Source of the DNA: Nemertoderma westbladi
Lineage: Eukaryota > Xenacoelomorpha > Nemertodermatida > Nemertodermatidae
Assembly: GCA_032718475.1 (NCBI GenBank)
Contig: JAUCBJ010006915.1
Coordinates: 1-64,000 of the forward strand
Direction of reading: 5' to 3'
DNA length: 64,000 nt
A model generated the notes under the pieces. That model was not told the DNA's origin and did not search any database. It saw nothing but the letters and a program-made list of their open reading frames with translations. Of this stretch, positions 7,895-19,332 are shown piece by piece. How positions within the stretch are numbered: the stretch's first letter is position 1; each line of letters begins with the position of its first letter. Made by a program: the position numbers and the translations under genes.

Positions 7895-10800
7895 ATGGCG
7901 AAGGGGATACATGGAGAGCCGAGATGGGGATATGATATCCAAGAGGAAGCAGCAGCGCCATTCGAACGGTTTGGAGCTAAAGACTACACCATATTTGGTA
8001 TAAAGGATTTATCAGAGAGTACAGCGAAACTCGCAAAGACTAAATATGACTAGAACGTATTAAAGAGAAGGCAAAACGCGTTAAATGAAAGAATCGAAAG
8101 TTTACGCAAAACCTTCAATGAACTTTACCCGTACGACGCTTTATGTGATACGGGAGATATTAGCGAAGACCCCGATACCGAAATTAGTCGTTTGTATCAT
8201 ACCATGCAATACCTGAAGGCGCATGAACCTATGCCTGCGGTACGCGATGAATTCGATGGAATGCATCTTTACAGACGAACTCGAGGGGACGATAGAGAAA
8301 CGAAGGAAGCATTTTCAGTTTATAAACTTTATTATCAATGTGGTGCTTGTATGCGCGAACAACGAAATGCGATTCCGATGCGTTTGAATAAGGAAAATCC
8401 CGAACCGATATTGGCGCGGTGTTCGAACCATCAACAACTACGCTACCAGGAAGGAGGGTATCCTTTATCGAATCCATATCATTCATTCGCTATGTGTGGA
8501 CCAAAGGCGGGAGAAATTGTCGTTTACCCACCTAAGGTTGTTGAACCCGATGCATTTGAACTTGCGCTGGACGAGGCGACTCAGTCAACCCGCGAAAAGA
8601 AAGAAGCTCTTAGCCTATACAGAGCCTATAAGGCTTTCGAGAAAGGTGAGATGAAAGAATGGGGCGGAAGACTCGCGAGCCTGCCTACCTTACCATTGGA
8701 CGTCACACGATCAAACTTCAGCTAAGGAGATGACACCGGAAGTTTTCGAAAGTATAAACTTTGCTCAAAACGTTATTCAGAGACTACAGATTGCATCCCC
8801 GGAAAGGACAAGAGAAATGCAACCGTATAGTACTTCGACTACGAAACCATTGAGTACGACACTCAATTTCCCTATTAGTATACCTACGACGTATGAAATA
8901 CCTATTGTGGATCATCCGGAAATCATTTCAAACTTAGAGTTTCTTCCTGCAGTCGTTCTAAGCGATATGGTTAAGATATATGATTTATGTAGACATATTA
9001 CGCAAAAGGTCGTGCATAATGTTCCACCTCATATTCAAGACTTTAGGGAACTGGATAGAGCTGGCGCTGATATAGCTCCGAGTAACCTGAAAGGATATTT
9101 AACCAGAACAATTCGCTTATGGATTGGAACAGGAACCTTTGAGTCAGATACAGATATTGCTGCGGACTGGCAAGGTAAAGTCATTTGTTTCGAGGACGAG
9201 AAAGACATCGAGAAGATTTGGCAACCTTCGGAAGAATTACTGGACGAATGGAATAGGACGTTTAGATCGTTTCAAGAAAATGGTTACATGTTTTATGACA
9301 ACGAGGGCGGCAGCCATCAGCAGAGTCTGACCTCCAAGACTATACAAATTAGAGCGGCAGACGGAGTTTTGCACGTTTTCAGTAGACAAAGGAGCGACAA
9401 GCGAATGCCGATACCTCCAGGAACTACCAAGCGGCACCATTTCATCACTAATATAGTAAAGAAGATGGACCAGGCTTGCAATATCGATGCTAGAATGTTA
9501 CCAAAGATGGTGAGAAATATGATTTTAGATAACACTGTTGTAAAGATTGGATCAGGAGTAAGAGAGGACTTAATTAGCGACTTCGCCGGCATGTCGGACA
9601 GTGACGACCGATTACCGACACCTTACGTCGACACTCGACCTCTTATACTGTGGTCTATAGAACAAGGATACTTCCGTGAGTATGATACTCAGAAAACCGG
9701 AACTGGATACATTTCCTATTTGATGTTTAATTGGGATTACAAGGAAAGTAAAAGAACAAAGTATATCGAAACGTATGGAGAAGGTGATACTCCGGATATA
9801 AATGAGTTTGAATCACAGCTTAAATGGAGAGGATGCGTATATTGGGCTATTACTTCACCTCCAAGAGCAGTATTACAATATTATTTAGCGATAGAGTCAT
9901 CAGTGAATGTTTGCTTAGTCACCGACATTGTGTCTCGGACTCTTAAAAGACATCCACTTTGTCTCGGAGAAGATCATACATTCTACGCGGAAGGGAGAAT
10001 TCATACCGATGTGTTTAGACGGTTTCTCGAACCCTTCTTCAATTCCGACGCTCAGTGTAATGCCTTCACTCGAGCAGGATTTAGTATATTTCGAGACGTG
10101 TATCTTCGCTGTGCGGGATCTCTTATCGAAAGACCATCTATGTTTACATTGTTACCCTATGAAGGAGAACGTATCATGGAGCTTACGGACAAATCACGGC
10201 AGACGCGCGCGCCTATCGGTCACTTAGGTGATGATTTCGAAGTAACAACGATCATTGACGATCCTTTAGAGGAACTTCTTGAGATTGAAAGGTACCTCCC
10301 AAAGAAATCTCAGACGGAGATTCGACAACTAGAAGCAACAGATGCTGTAGTTTGCATACAACCTTCTGAAACATACCAACCTATCGATCCAGACGATTAT
10401 GACTATAGTGTGGGAGGAAGCGCTCGACCCATTGGAGATCTTATATATGAGCGAGTGTGGTACCCTGCTAATACGATGTGTGGTAAATGTGGCGTCGCTG
10501 GACATCATTCGACAAAGTGCAGTGGAAAGCACATTACTACGACTCAACTAATCTGTGGATGGTGTGGAGATCAAGGGTCTCATACATTTTATACTTGCTG
10601 GAGATTTATGGCTCAATGCACATACTGCAATATAAAGGGACATCGAGCATCTGAATGCCAATTGCGAGACATACCTTACGAACACGAATCTGTAAAACTC
10701 GTGCGAAAACTATTTGATGATTGGGAATATTTGGCTGACGAACATGTATCGGCGCAAAGAAGATGATTCCCGATGAGAGCGCATCTTGGATTGTGGGCGG

Positions 10801-11609
10801 TAAATCCCCAAACTATGATGTCAGAAGGATATATCTCAGCTATGCCACAATATGACGAACTTATCGAGGTAGTTGATATTTTGCCTCACGATAGTGGATT
10901 TCGAGTTGTGCGCGAATACTTGTTACAGATTCACCCCGACAATAAGAATACATGGAACTTCCAGAAAGTAGTTAATCGTATCACATATGGTGAATTTGAT
11001 CATTTCCGAACGGAAAAGCGGAACAAGGGAGCTTGGTTAACCGTCGCATGGGCGTACCGAGCCACGTTCTACCATAAACGTATACGAGCGAGCGTATTCG
11101 AGGAAGAGGAGGTCCTAGAGGCGACCAACATACCAGCTACTCCGGTCGCGCCGTCTGCACGTCACCCTCGGGAGGACAGACAGCATAGGATCATAAGGGT
11201 TCAGAAAGTGGGCCAACAATTAAAGAAAACTATCAATGTTGAAGAACGAAGGGGATACGAACCGACTATTCGAATTACTCGAGATACGGTGTCGCTTCCC
11301 AGAGAACCGCAAGGAGGATCGGGACATATACCAGCTGATCAAAAGGGGGCGCAAGCTTCTCTTGGGTCTGCGTCGTCCGCTTCCCGCGCGTTCCCAGACG
11401 TTTTACCAGCGGTAGACACAACAGATCGGTCACGAGGAATCGGACGAGGATTTGGGATAACTAAGAGACGAATATGTGAGGAAATGGTCGTACCATCTCC
11501 CAACGTCCAAAGTAAACCGGTGACTCGCCCCACAAGTCCTATATCACGAGCTAAGTCACCGATACGCAGTTTTCGAGGACGCGGCAGGGCTCGATCCGCT
11601 AAGCGGTAA
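7895..11609 (+). pseudogene. X gene of Bel-A: exonuclease-like, zinc-knuckle protein in the env position
   Basis: One reading frame of about 1,240 codons with only three breaks: TAG at 8051, a frameshift near 8690 and TGA at 10764 (arginine in Bel-B at this place, consistent with CGA to TGA). Start at 7895 matches the N-terminus of Bel-B X (AxPFxRxGAK). Content in order: Cys/His cluster (CGAC...C-x2-H, 8342-8440); region resembling DEDD 3'-5' exonucleases, with D-x-E in MFYDNEGG (about 9290), VKIGSGVREDL (about 9541) and a Tyr-containing helix CVYWAITSPP (about 9835) where the usual last Asp is not seen; three zinc knuckles (CGKCGVAGHHSTKC, CGWCGDQGSHTFYTC, CTYCNIKGHRASEC; 10478-10670); RG-rich tail (RGRGRARSAKR). 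No signal peptide or membrane segment, so it is not a classical envelope. RNA binding is likely; enzymatic activity is uncertain. Confidence 0.7.
8666..8685 (+). repeat. Family-1 palindrome in Bel-A X
   Basis: GGAAGACTCGCGAGCCTGCC, read as GRLASLP after the YRAYKAFEKGE block. Confidence 0.85.
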
Positions 11610-11684
11610 ATAAAGTGTTATATATAAAAGGACTAATTATTCCGAACTCGTAAACTCATGTAAAGCGGGAAGGAAGGAGTGGAC

Positions 11685-11704
11685 GGAAGACTCGTGAGCC
11701 TTTC
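11685..11704 (+). repeat. Family-1 palindrome after Bel-A X
   Basis: GGAAGACTCGTGAGCCTTTC, immediately before the 18-bp tandem repeats. Confidence 0.75.
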
Positions 11705-12237
11705 TTTGTATTGTTTATGTAAATTGTATTGTTTATGTAAATTGAATTGTTTATGTAAATTGTATTGTTTATGTAGATTGTTTTGTTTATGTAAATTGTA
11801 TTGTTTATGTAAATTGAATTGTTTATGTAAATTGTATTGTTTATGTAGATTGAATTGTTTATGTAATTTGTATTGTTTAAAATTTATATTACTCTAAATT
11901 TATGCAATTTATATTGTTTTAAATTTATGCAATTTATATTATTCTAAATTTATGCAATTTATATTGTTCTAAACTTATGTATTTGTATTGTTCCAATTTT
12001 GAAATTCAGAAAGTTTTATATTTAGAAGGAATTTATATTTGAAAGATTTATATTTTATATTTGAGATGCCAAAAGAGTTTATATTGTTCTAAACTTATGC
12101 AAAAGATTTATATTTAGAAAGTGCTATATTTGTAGTCATTCCAAACTTACGCAATTTATTGTTTCGAATATTATGCAATTTATATTTTATAAAGAAGCAG
12201 TATTTGTATTCGCAGTAAATAGAAGGCAAGAGCAGAC

Positions 12238-12257
12238 GGAAGACTTGTGAGCCTTTC
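12238..12257 (+). repeat. Family-1 palindrome, end of the Bel-A repeat region
   Basis: GGAAGACTTGTGAGCCTTTC, on the far side of the AT-rich repeats. Confidence 0.7.
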
Positions 12258-12724
12258 TTGTGACTTATTTGAAATTATTCCGAACTTATACAATTTGTTT
12301 TATATTTAAGTAGTATTAGTATTTGTGATTGTTTGAATTTATGCAATATTTGAGATGCAATAGATTTAATTTGGTGAATTTAATTTAGATTTATATTGTA
12401 CTTACTTAATAAAGCCTTAAATACGTAAAGTTTGAATCTGTAATTATTTTGTATCGAATCATTATGTAAAGGTATTATTGTTGAGATTTAATTTGTAAAT
12501 ATGTAAGTACGTCCCAAGTATTCCATAATTTGATTTAGTATTGGTGAAAACCGTATATTTTATGCACGATAATATCCTGTTTTCATGGAGCGGTATAGAA
12601 TTATATTCTCATAAATGCCGTGGATTTTCAAAATTTTATTTTGTTCGAATTAACTTTGCTATAAAGATTACATTAAGTCCTCATTTGCATTTACCATATC
12701 TATTTGTATAACATTGTTCAAGTG

Positions 12725-12795
12725 GTTCAGTAGCTCAGTCGGTTAAGCGTTGGAAATTCGTGTAGTAGGTATCGAGTTCGAATCCTAGTAAGTGT
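12725..12795 (+). repeat. tRNA-like sequence (tRNA-derived SINE head or tRNA pseudogene)
   Basis: TAGCTCAGTCGG matches the A box and GAGTTCGAATCC the B box of the RNA polymerase III internal promoter, about 40 nt apart. The region between them does not fold into a proper anticodon arm and the acceptor stem does not pair, so a functional tRNA is unlikely. Up to about 300 bp downstream could be a SINE body. Confidence 0.55.
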
Positions 12796-13131
12796 GAATT
12801 ATTTTTTGTGTTAAGTTTCAACTCATTTAAATTAACTGCTACGAATTAAATTGCATTTGCTCAAGGTAGATTGACCAATAGGATTGCAGTTATTAGATAG
12901 TAACCAATGTCGTGCAAGATACCTGTTCGCTGGACCAATGGTTATCTTTAAAAACCTAGTAGAACCCATAGAACAATCTAGATTTATCTCGATTGATTGC
13001 AGCACAAATTTGCTATAAAAGGTGCGATTTTGTTCATTAGTTATTCATTATACCTTAGATTTCTATCTTATCTTAGCATTGTTTATTGTATATTAGTTTT
13101 GTAATAAAAGTTAGAAATACTTGTTACATCT

Positions 13132-13352
13132 GTTTTTTACTATGCTTCACCACGGTGAACCCAACTGAGGGACAGATGGCTGGCTAGACAGCGGACCGCG
13201 GCGATAGACGGGAACATCGGAGGAATGTAGAAGGAGACAACAGTTTTTTACTATGCTTCACCACGGTGAACCCAACTGAGGGACAGATGGCTGGCTAGAC
13301 AGCGGACCGCGGCGATAGACGGGAACATCGGAGGAATGTAGAAGGAGACAAC
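13132..13352 (+). repeat. 111-bp direct tandem duplication
   Basis: Two nearly identical 111-bp units (13132-13242 and 13243-13352), each beginning GTTTTTTACTATGCTTCACC and ending AAGGAGACAAC. They follow an AATAAA (13102) and TTGTTACATC, so they could lie at an LTR/leader boundary. This is unproven. Confidence 0.85.
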
Positions 13353-14900
13353 CCACAATATTCATTCTTAAGTTATTCACCCATCGCCTGAAAGGTTAGA
13401 CAGCGTTCGATGCCTTGCTACCTAAGTGTAAGACCAAAGATCGAAGGTAGAGGTAGTGACACGCTGTGCGCTAAAAATTACATCTAGGGACTGTACTGTC
13501 TTGATTCAGGAAAACCCGCAGAAGACCTTCACATTCCTACGGGAGGAAGAGGAGATCAGGCAGAAAGATACTAGTACACAGATAGGACGCAGGCACACCA
13601 GTACAAAGCATACACATTGGTAGGGTACAGCAAACTGTACGCCTAACTCTTGCTAAGTATAGGTGCGTCGGTGGCTGTTTGTAGTACAACGGTGTCCATT
13701 TGCGTTAGAACTTGTAGGCTAGAGGGTTACTGTGTTTTACCTGAATTAGGATTGTACCGTTCAGGCGGTAGGGCAGTTTATTACTAGGCGCAAAATAAAT
13801 TGAGGCTATTAGGGATACTAACATCTAATGTGTCCCCGCCGACATTCTGTTAGGAAGTTGCCGTGCCCATCTAGGCAACCAAAATTCTAGATAGGACGCC
13901 AGGCTAGCTATTAGTAACAGTACGCCTACTGTAGTAAACTAACACATTTATTCTTAGTATTAGGGACCTGGTAAATTAAATTGCCGAATTCTGGGCATAG
14001 TATTAACCTTATGCCTGAATTTGAGTTCTGGAAATACACAAAAGGGGAAGGAGCCTTATCATTCGTGAGTATTGGACCTACAAGCTACAAATTTAGAATA
14101 TTTGTAAAATGCACACCGGACCCAGTAATTATATATGTGAAGGATCTAAAACCGATTTTGACCGTTAGAATCAAGACACACGCGCGTTAGAAATTATTTA
14201 CACCTCAAAATATATAAAATAATTTTTGTCCGTACTGCGCTTTGCCCGCTGGTTATACTTTTCTGCACCTAGCTAGCGACTCTCTATCCCAACCATATAA
14301 ATCACACCGCGGCAAAGTATACGAGCGCTTTAGTCCATCAGTGAGTCAGCCTGATTTTAGGATTCGCTGCGCGGGATTTTGTTTCATCGAAGTTTGTCCG
14401 TTTGTAGACTGTTTTCTGCCTCACCGGTTATAAGAGACCGATACTGCAATATATATTCGCTTACTTAGAGTTTACTGTTTTGGTGAGAAGGTCGGATTAT
14501 GTTTTGATTCACAAACTTTACAGTAGGATATTGCAGGGTATTTTGTTACTGTCTCTTCAAATACAGTAAGTAAGACTGTTTTCACCAATCGAAATACAAA
14601 CTATTTACAAATACTTCTAAATCTACTGGTGGGGCCTAAAATATAAAATAATCACTATCTAATTATTGCATACTTAATATTGCAGGTACGGCGTAAATAC
14701 AATCCATCATACATACAAATACAAATTTACCAATCAACTTTAGTGCATAAAATACAAAAAAAGCTTTCGGTTATCAAGATAAACAAATTAAACAAATCAG
14801 AATAAAATAAATCAAAACAAATCGAACAAATAATTTCAAATCTTTCAATAAGTTTTATATATTGTAAATATACATAATAAATTCACTAAATTAAATCAGT
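13353..14900. other. Unassigned non-coding sequence between Bel-A and Bel-B
   Basis: Contains many CTAGG/AGGCGG-type short words and a 69-codon frame (13981-14190) without recognisable features or support. From 14600 it becomes AT-rich with ATACAAAT/AATCAAAC-like simple repeats. May include LTR or leader sequence of Bel-A or Bel-B; no clear boundaries. Confidence 0.4.
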
Positions 14901-15023
14901 CCGAAATATAAAATAAACATAATGCGCTAATAATCTTTCAAATAAGTCTTAAAGTGTCCTCCTGACGATCTAAAAGTTCGTCCTGCTGGTCTGGATATCT
15001 TCTCCTGAGCACTAATTGCTAAC

Positions 15024-15043
15024 GGTAGGCTCGCAAGCCTTCC
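15024..15043 (-). repeat. Family-1 palindrome, distal to Bel-B X
   Basis: GGTAGGCTCGCAAGCCTTCC (plus strand). Pairs with 15217 in bracketing the AT-rich repeats, as in Bel-A. Confidence 0.85.
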
Positions 15044-15062
15044 TTCTTTATCTTGCTCCTCC

Positions 15063-15216
15063 AAAACCAACGTCCGATATAAAACCCCAAATATAATATC
15101 CAAATATAAAATATCCAAATATAAAATATCCGAATATAAAATGTCCAATATAAAATGTCCAATATAATATCCAATATAACATCCAAATAAAATATCCGAA
15201 TATAAATATCCAAATC
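15063..15216 (-). repeat. Short AT-rich tandem repeats after X (Bel-B)
   Basis: CCAAATATAAAATAT / CCAATATAA-type units between two family-1 palindromes (15024 and 15217). Corresponds in position to the 18-bp repeats after X in Bel-A. Confidence 0.7.
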
Positions 15217-15236
15217 GGTAGGCTCGCAAGCCTTCC
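15217..15236 (-). repeat. Family-1 palindrome directly after Bel-B X
   Basis: Exact consensus, 16 bp downstream of the X stop. Confidence 0.85.
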
Positions 15237-16630
15237 TTTCTTCTCGCTTTCCTATTCCTTGGCCGAACGGGCTCGTCCACGCCCTCTAGTACGACTGGGT
15301 GGTGGTCGAGGTCGAACTGGACTCGGACTTCGGTGTCGAGTTGTCGGTGGTTCCAAAACGCTAGGAAAGGGGATGACGGGAGTTTCGCACATCCGTCGTG
15401 CGCTCAGTCCTCTAAATCCTCGTCCGATTCCAATCGTCGGCTTAACATCGGATCGAGTTTCTACAACGCTGGGAGGAAGTCGAAAGGGTGGGACCGTTGG
15501 GTGGTTCCGGTAAAGCGTATCCTGTCCCTCTGCGTGGTTCTCTAGCAAGGGAAACCGTGCCCCGAGTCATCCGGATTTGCGACTTCGATGTCGTCCTCTT
15601 GGCGACATTTACTACTTTCTTTATCTCTTGTCCGGCCTTTTGGGCTCTAAGTATACAAAGTTGTGGATCATCCTGTGGGTGACGCGTCTTTTCAGCTAAC
15701 GGCGTGGCTTTGAAGCCAGTCTCACGCAAAACGTCCGTCTCGTCTAGAATACACGAGGTTACGCGTCTGTGATAAAATGCGCTCCTGTATGCCCAAGCTA
15801 TCGAATGCCAGGCTCCTCGATTCCGCTGTTCAACTCGCAATTTGTCGAATTTCCCGGCGGTAATCTTGTTCACCGTAGTTTGAAAGTTCCAAGTGTTCTT
15901 GTTGTCGGGGTGTACCTGTAGAAAGTAGTCCCGCACAACCTTAAATCCGCTATCCAGTGGCAATATATCCAGCACCTCCAAGAGTTCGTCGTATTGAGGC
16001 ATAGCCGACATCGTATCCTTCCTTCGACATTATGAGAGGGTTTACGGCCCTGAATCCCAAATGTGCTCTCATAGGGAAACGGCGTCGCTGCGTTGATACA
16101 TGCTCGTCTGCTAGATTCTCCCAATGGTCGAATAGCTGTCGAACGATTTTAACTGACATGTGCTCATAGGGGACGTCTCTAAGTTGACATTCGGATGCCC
16201 TATGGCCTTTAATATTACAATACGTGCACTGCGCCACGAAACGCCAGCAAGTGTAGAAAGTGTGCGAACGCTGATCCCCGCACCAGTTGCATACCAAGTC
16301 CAGTAGAGATATGTGTTTCACTCCGCATTTCTTTGCGTGGTGGCCAGTTGCCCCGCATCTGCCACAAATAGTGTTGGCAGGGTACCAAACTCGCTCATAG
16401 ATAAGATCTCCGATGGGGTGAGCGCTACCGTCCACGTGATAATTCTCATCATCCGGGTCAGTCGGTATGTTCGTCTCCGTGGGTTGTACACAAACCATGG
16501 CATCGCTTTTCTCCAACTCGCGTATCTCAGTTCGCGTCTTCCTCGGAAGGTTCTCCTCTATCTCTATGAGTTGCCGCAACGGTTCGTCTATTATCGCCAA
16601 CTCGGTCGGATCAACATCGTCGTGATGGGC

Positions 16631-16650
16631 GGTAGGCTCGCGAGCCTTCC
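16631..16650 (-). repeat. Family-1 palindrome in Bel-B X (second site)
   Basis: GGTAGGCTCGCGAGCCTTCC, read as WKAREPT between exonuclease-like region and knuckles. Absent from Bel-A at this site. Confidence 0.85.
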
Positions 16651-18171
16651 AGGATCCTTCCGGGCCTTTGAATTCCGCGTGGCATTCCCCGTCATAGGGT
16701 ACTAACATTAACATCGACGGTCTGTCGACTAGGCTTCCCGCTTGAGTGAGATAGACATCCCTGAAAACGCTAAGTCCCGCTCGCATGAAAACTTCGCAGT
16801 GCGCATCGGTGTTGTAAAAGGGTTGGAGAAATCGTCTACATCAGTATGCGTCCTTCCTCCGTCGTAAAAGGCATGTCCTTCACCGAGAGAAAACGGAGGT
16901 CGCTTTAGGGTCCTAGACACTACATCGGCGATGAAGCAAACGTTGACGAAGATTCTATCGCCAAATAGTATTGTAAGATTATTCGTGGAGGTGAAGTAAT
17001 CGCCCAGTACACGCAACCTCGCCACTTTAGCTGTGACTCGAACTCGTTTACGCCGGGGATATCTCCCTCTCCGTATACGTCCGTGTATTTGCTCCTCTTA
17101 CTCTCCTTATAATCCCAACTGAACACTAGATATGAGATATAACCCGTCCCAGTTTTTAGCATGTTATACTCCCTAAAATATCCTTGCTCAATAGCCCAAA
17201 GCAACAATGGTCTAGTATCCACGTATGGCGTAGGCAATCGATCCTCTTCCGTGGGCATCCCTGCGAAATCGCTAATAAGGTCATCCCGTACACCGGATCC
17301 GATCTTGACGATGCTCTTGTCCAACACAACGTCTCGCACGGCCTTTGGCAACATCCTAGTTTCTATGCTACAAGCCAGGTCCATGGATTTAACTATCCGT
17401 TTTATCATCGAGGGTCTTTGCGTCATTCCTTCCGGCATAGGCATCTTTCTATCGCTCCTCTGTCGGCTGAAGACATGTAACAGGCCATCTGGTGCTCTAA
17501 TCTGTATAGTCTTCGAAGTGAGGCTTTGCCGGTGGCTTCCTCCTTCATTATCGTAAAACATGTAACCATTCTCCTTCAGAGATCGGCTAGTCATGTCCCA
17601 ATCGTTGAGTAAATCGTCGGTAGGGTTCCAAATTCTCCCAATTGACTTTTCATCATCGAAACTAATAGGTTTACCGGTCCAATTGGTCGCGATATCGGTG
17701 TCGGTCTCAAATGTTCGGAGTCCGATCCATAATCGAATCGTTTTCGTCAGATATCCTCGCAAGATATAAGGTGCGATATCCGTCCCCGCGCAATCCACTT
17801 CCTTAAAGTCCGTAATATGTGGAGGCACGTTGCGTACGATTTTCTGAACTATTGTTCTACGCAACTCGGCTGACTCTAATACATCACTATAGGTAACCGG
17901 TGGGAGGAAATCCAGGTTCGAAATGATCTCCGGGTGTTCAACTATAGGAATCTCATAAGTTGTCTCCTTCCGGGTCGGTATACTAATAGGAAAGCTAGTT
18001 GGTCTCGCAACCGGTACTATCGTTCCAGCAGAATGGGGTTGAGGTTCTCGCGTCATCTCGACATGAGGTATCTGTAGTCTCTGCGACAAACGCTGAGCAA
18101 AGGTGATACTATCGAAGAGCTCGGGTGTCATCTCCTTAGGTTCGGTTTGATCGTGGGATATCCAATAGAAT

Positions 18172-18191
18172 GGTAGGCTCGCGAGCCTTCC
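18172..18191 (-). repeat. Family-1 palindrome in Bel-B X (first site)
   Basis: GGTAGGCTCGCGAGCCTTCC, read as GRLASLP. Same site as 8666 in Bel-A. Confidence 0.85.
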
Positions 18192-19171
18192 GCCGAACTC
18201 CTCGATCTCGCCTTTCTCGTACGCCTTGTATGCCCTGTAGAGGCTCAAAGCTTCCCGTTTCTCTTGCATCGACTTATTAGACTCGTCCACTACCATGCTG
18301 TAGACGTCTGGTTTGACTAATTTGGGTTAGTAAAAAAAGATCTCACCCGCGTTCGGTCCACTCATCTTAAACGAATGATACGGATTCGTCAAAGGGTATC
18401 CGCCTTCCTGGTAACGTAGACTTTGGTGGTATGAGCATCGCGCTAATATCGGCTCGGGGTTCTCCGAGTTCAACCGCATAGGAATCGCGTTGTCTTGCTC
18501 GCGCATACATGCTCCACATTTGTAAAACAGTTTGTATATGGAGAACGCGTCCTTTGTCTCTGGATCCGCTCCTCGAGCGCGTCTATAAAGATGCATTCCT
18601 TCGAATTAGTCTCTGGCTGCAGGTAAGGGTTCGTTTACCGTCAAATATTGCAGCATATGATATAATCGGCGGATCCTCGCAAATGTCACTAGCGTCGCAT
18701 AATGCATCGTAAGGATATAACGCATTGAACTCCGCGCGTAATTCCTCCGTTCTTTTGTTATAAGCATCCAATCGCTGTTTAGTCACATTCGGGTCCGCCT
18801 TGGATTTAGCGAGCTTGGCTGTACTCCTAGCCATACTCTCCACTCCAAACACACTAAAGTTTTTAGCTCCATAACGATTAAACGGCGCCTGGTGCTCTTG
18901 TTCCTGCGTAAACCCCTGACGGAACTCCTTATAAATCTTCTCCTCCATCATATACGCGTATATATGGTTACATATTGTTACGTTTCTACTAGATGAAGCA
19001 CAAAATAGAGGTTAGATGTGAGGTGACTTAGAGTTTGTCGGCTTTTGGCTCAACTTTGCTCTAAAACCCCAACCCATTTGCCTAATGACTTCGGGTTCGT
19101 GTGATTTCGCACTGGCTCCTAATCCAAAAAAAAAATGTGCCGATAAAAAACGAATTCTGGGTAAACTAGCC

Positions 19172-19205
19172 GCGAGTCTAAAATACTCACCTTTTAATTT
19201 CCCAA
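19172..19205 (-). promoter_or_regulatory. Conserved hairpin with GTGAGT arm upstream of X (Bel-B)
   Basis: On the minus strand GTGAGT (19190-19185) pairs with ACTCGC (19177-19172), one G-U pair, across the same 7-nt loop as in Bel-A. It is followed by GGCTAGTTTACCC and preceded by TTTGGGA. Confidence 0.55.
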
Positions 19206-19312
19206 ACTACATTCCCAAAGAAATAATGCAGTCGAGAATTAATTCGGTCTAAATAATAGTAGACACGACTACGTAGAACAAGGCCGATTTTCTTTTCCAA
19301 AAAAAATTTATC

Positions 19313-19332
19313 GGTAGGCTCGCAAGCCTTCC
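19313..19332 (-). repeat. Family-1 palindrome, Bel-B integrase-X spacer
   Basis: GGTAGGCTCGCAAGCCTTCC, equivalent to 7521 in Bel-A. Confidence 0.85.

Larger units (their letters stand above)
3227..12400 (+). mobile_element. Bel-A: 5'-truncated, internally deleted Bel/Pao retrotransposon with X gene
   Basis: Recognisable order: gag C-terminal part, retropepsin, (RT and RNase H missing), integrase, X gene, AT-rich tandem repeats. The left limit is where gag similarity to Bel-D starts (about 3227); the right limit is approximate. It carries six copies of the family-1 palindrome. It converges with Bel-B, which lies in opposite orientation about 2.5 kb further on. Confidence 0.8.
11610..12720 (+). 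other. Downstream region of Bel-A with AT-rich tandem repeats
   Basis: 11704-11900 repeats an 18-bp unit (TGTATTGTTTATGTAAAT type) about ten times, then degenerates into TTTATATTGTTCTAAA-like repeats to about 12200. Two family-1 palindromes lie inside. Bel-B and Bel-C also have short AT-rich tandem repeats right after X, so this is probably the element's 3' untranslated region. No ORF beyond the repeat itself, and the LTR was not delimited. Confidence 0.6.
15252..18951 (-). pseudogene. X gene of Bel-B
   Basis: Same order as in Bel-A. The start (18951) gives EEKIYKEFRQGF, followed by the PFNRYGAK block also seen in Bel-A. The Cys/His cluster is at about 18520, the exonuclease-like region at about 17560-16960 (MFYDNEGG, VKIGSGVRDDL, CVYWAITSPP), zinc knuckles at about 16375-16190, and the RG-rich end (RTRGRGRARSAKE) closes the frame at 15252. 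Breaks: frameshift near 18600, TAG at about 18327, frameshifts near 16960, 16800 and 16010, and one near 15500. A palindrome is read as GRLASLP at 18172 and, in another frame, as WKAREPT at 16631. The same catalytic Asp of motif III is missing as in the other copies. Confidence 0.7.

Noticed and set aside
7895-11609. X as a viral envelope protein
   Set aside because: No signal peptide, membrane segment or Cys-rich ectodomain; instead knuckles, an RG tail and an exonuclease-like region.
8192-11609. X pieces as three separate small genes (8192-8725, 8730-10766, 10773-11609)
   Set aside because: Comparison with Bel-B and Bel-C shows they are one gene interrupted by stops and a frameshift.
11679-11897. 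Cys/Leu repeat protein (LCKLYC)
   Set aside because: Produced by the 18-bp AT-rich tandem repeat, not a gene.
12725-12795. Functional tRNA gene
   Set aside because: A and B boxes are good but anticodon and acceptor stems do not pair.
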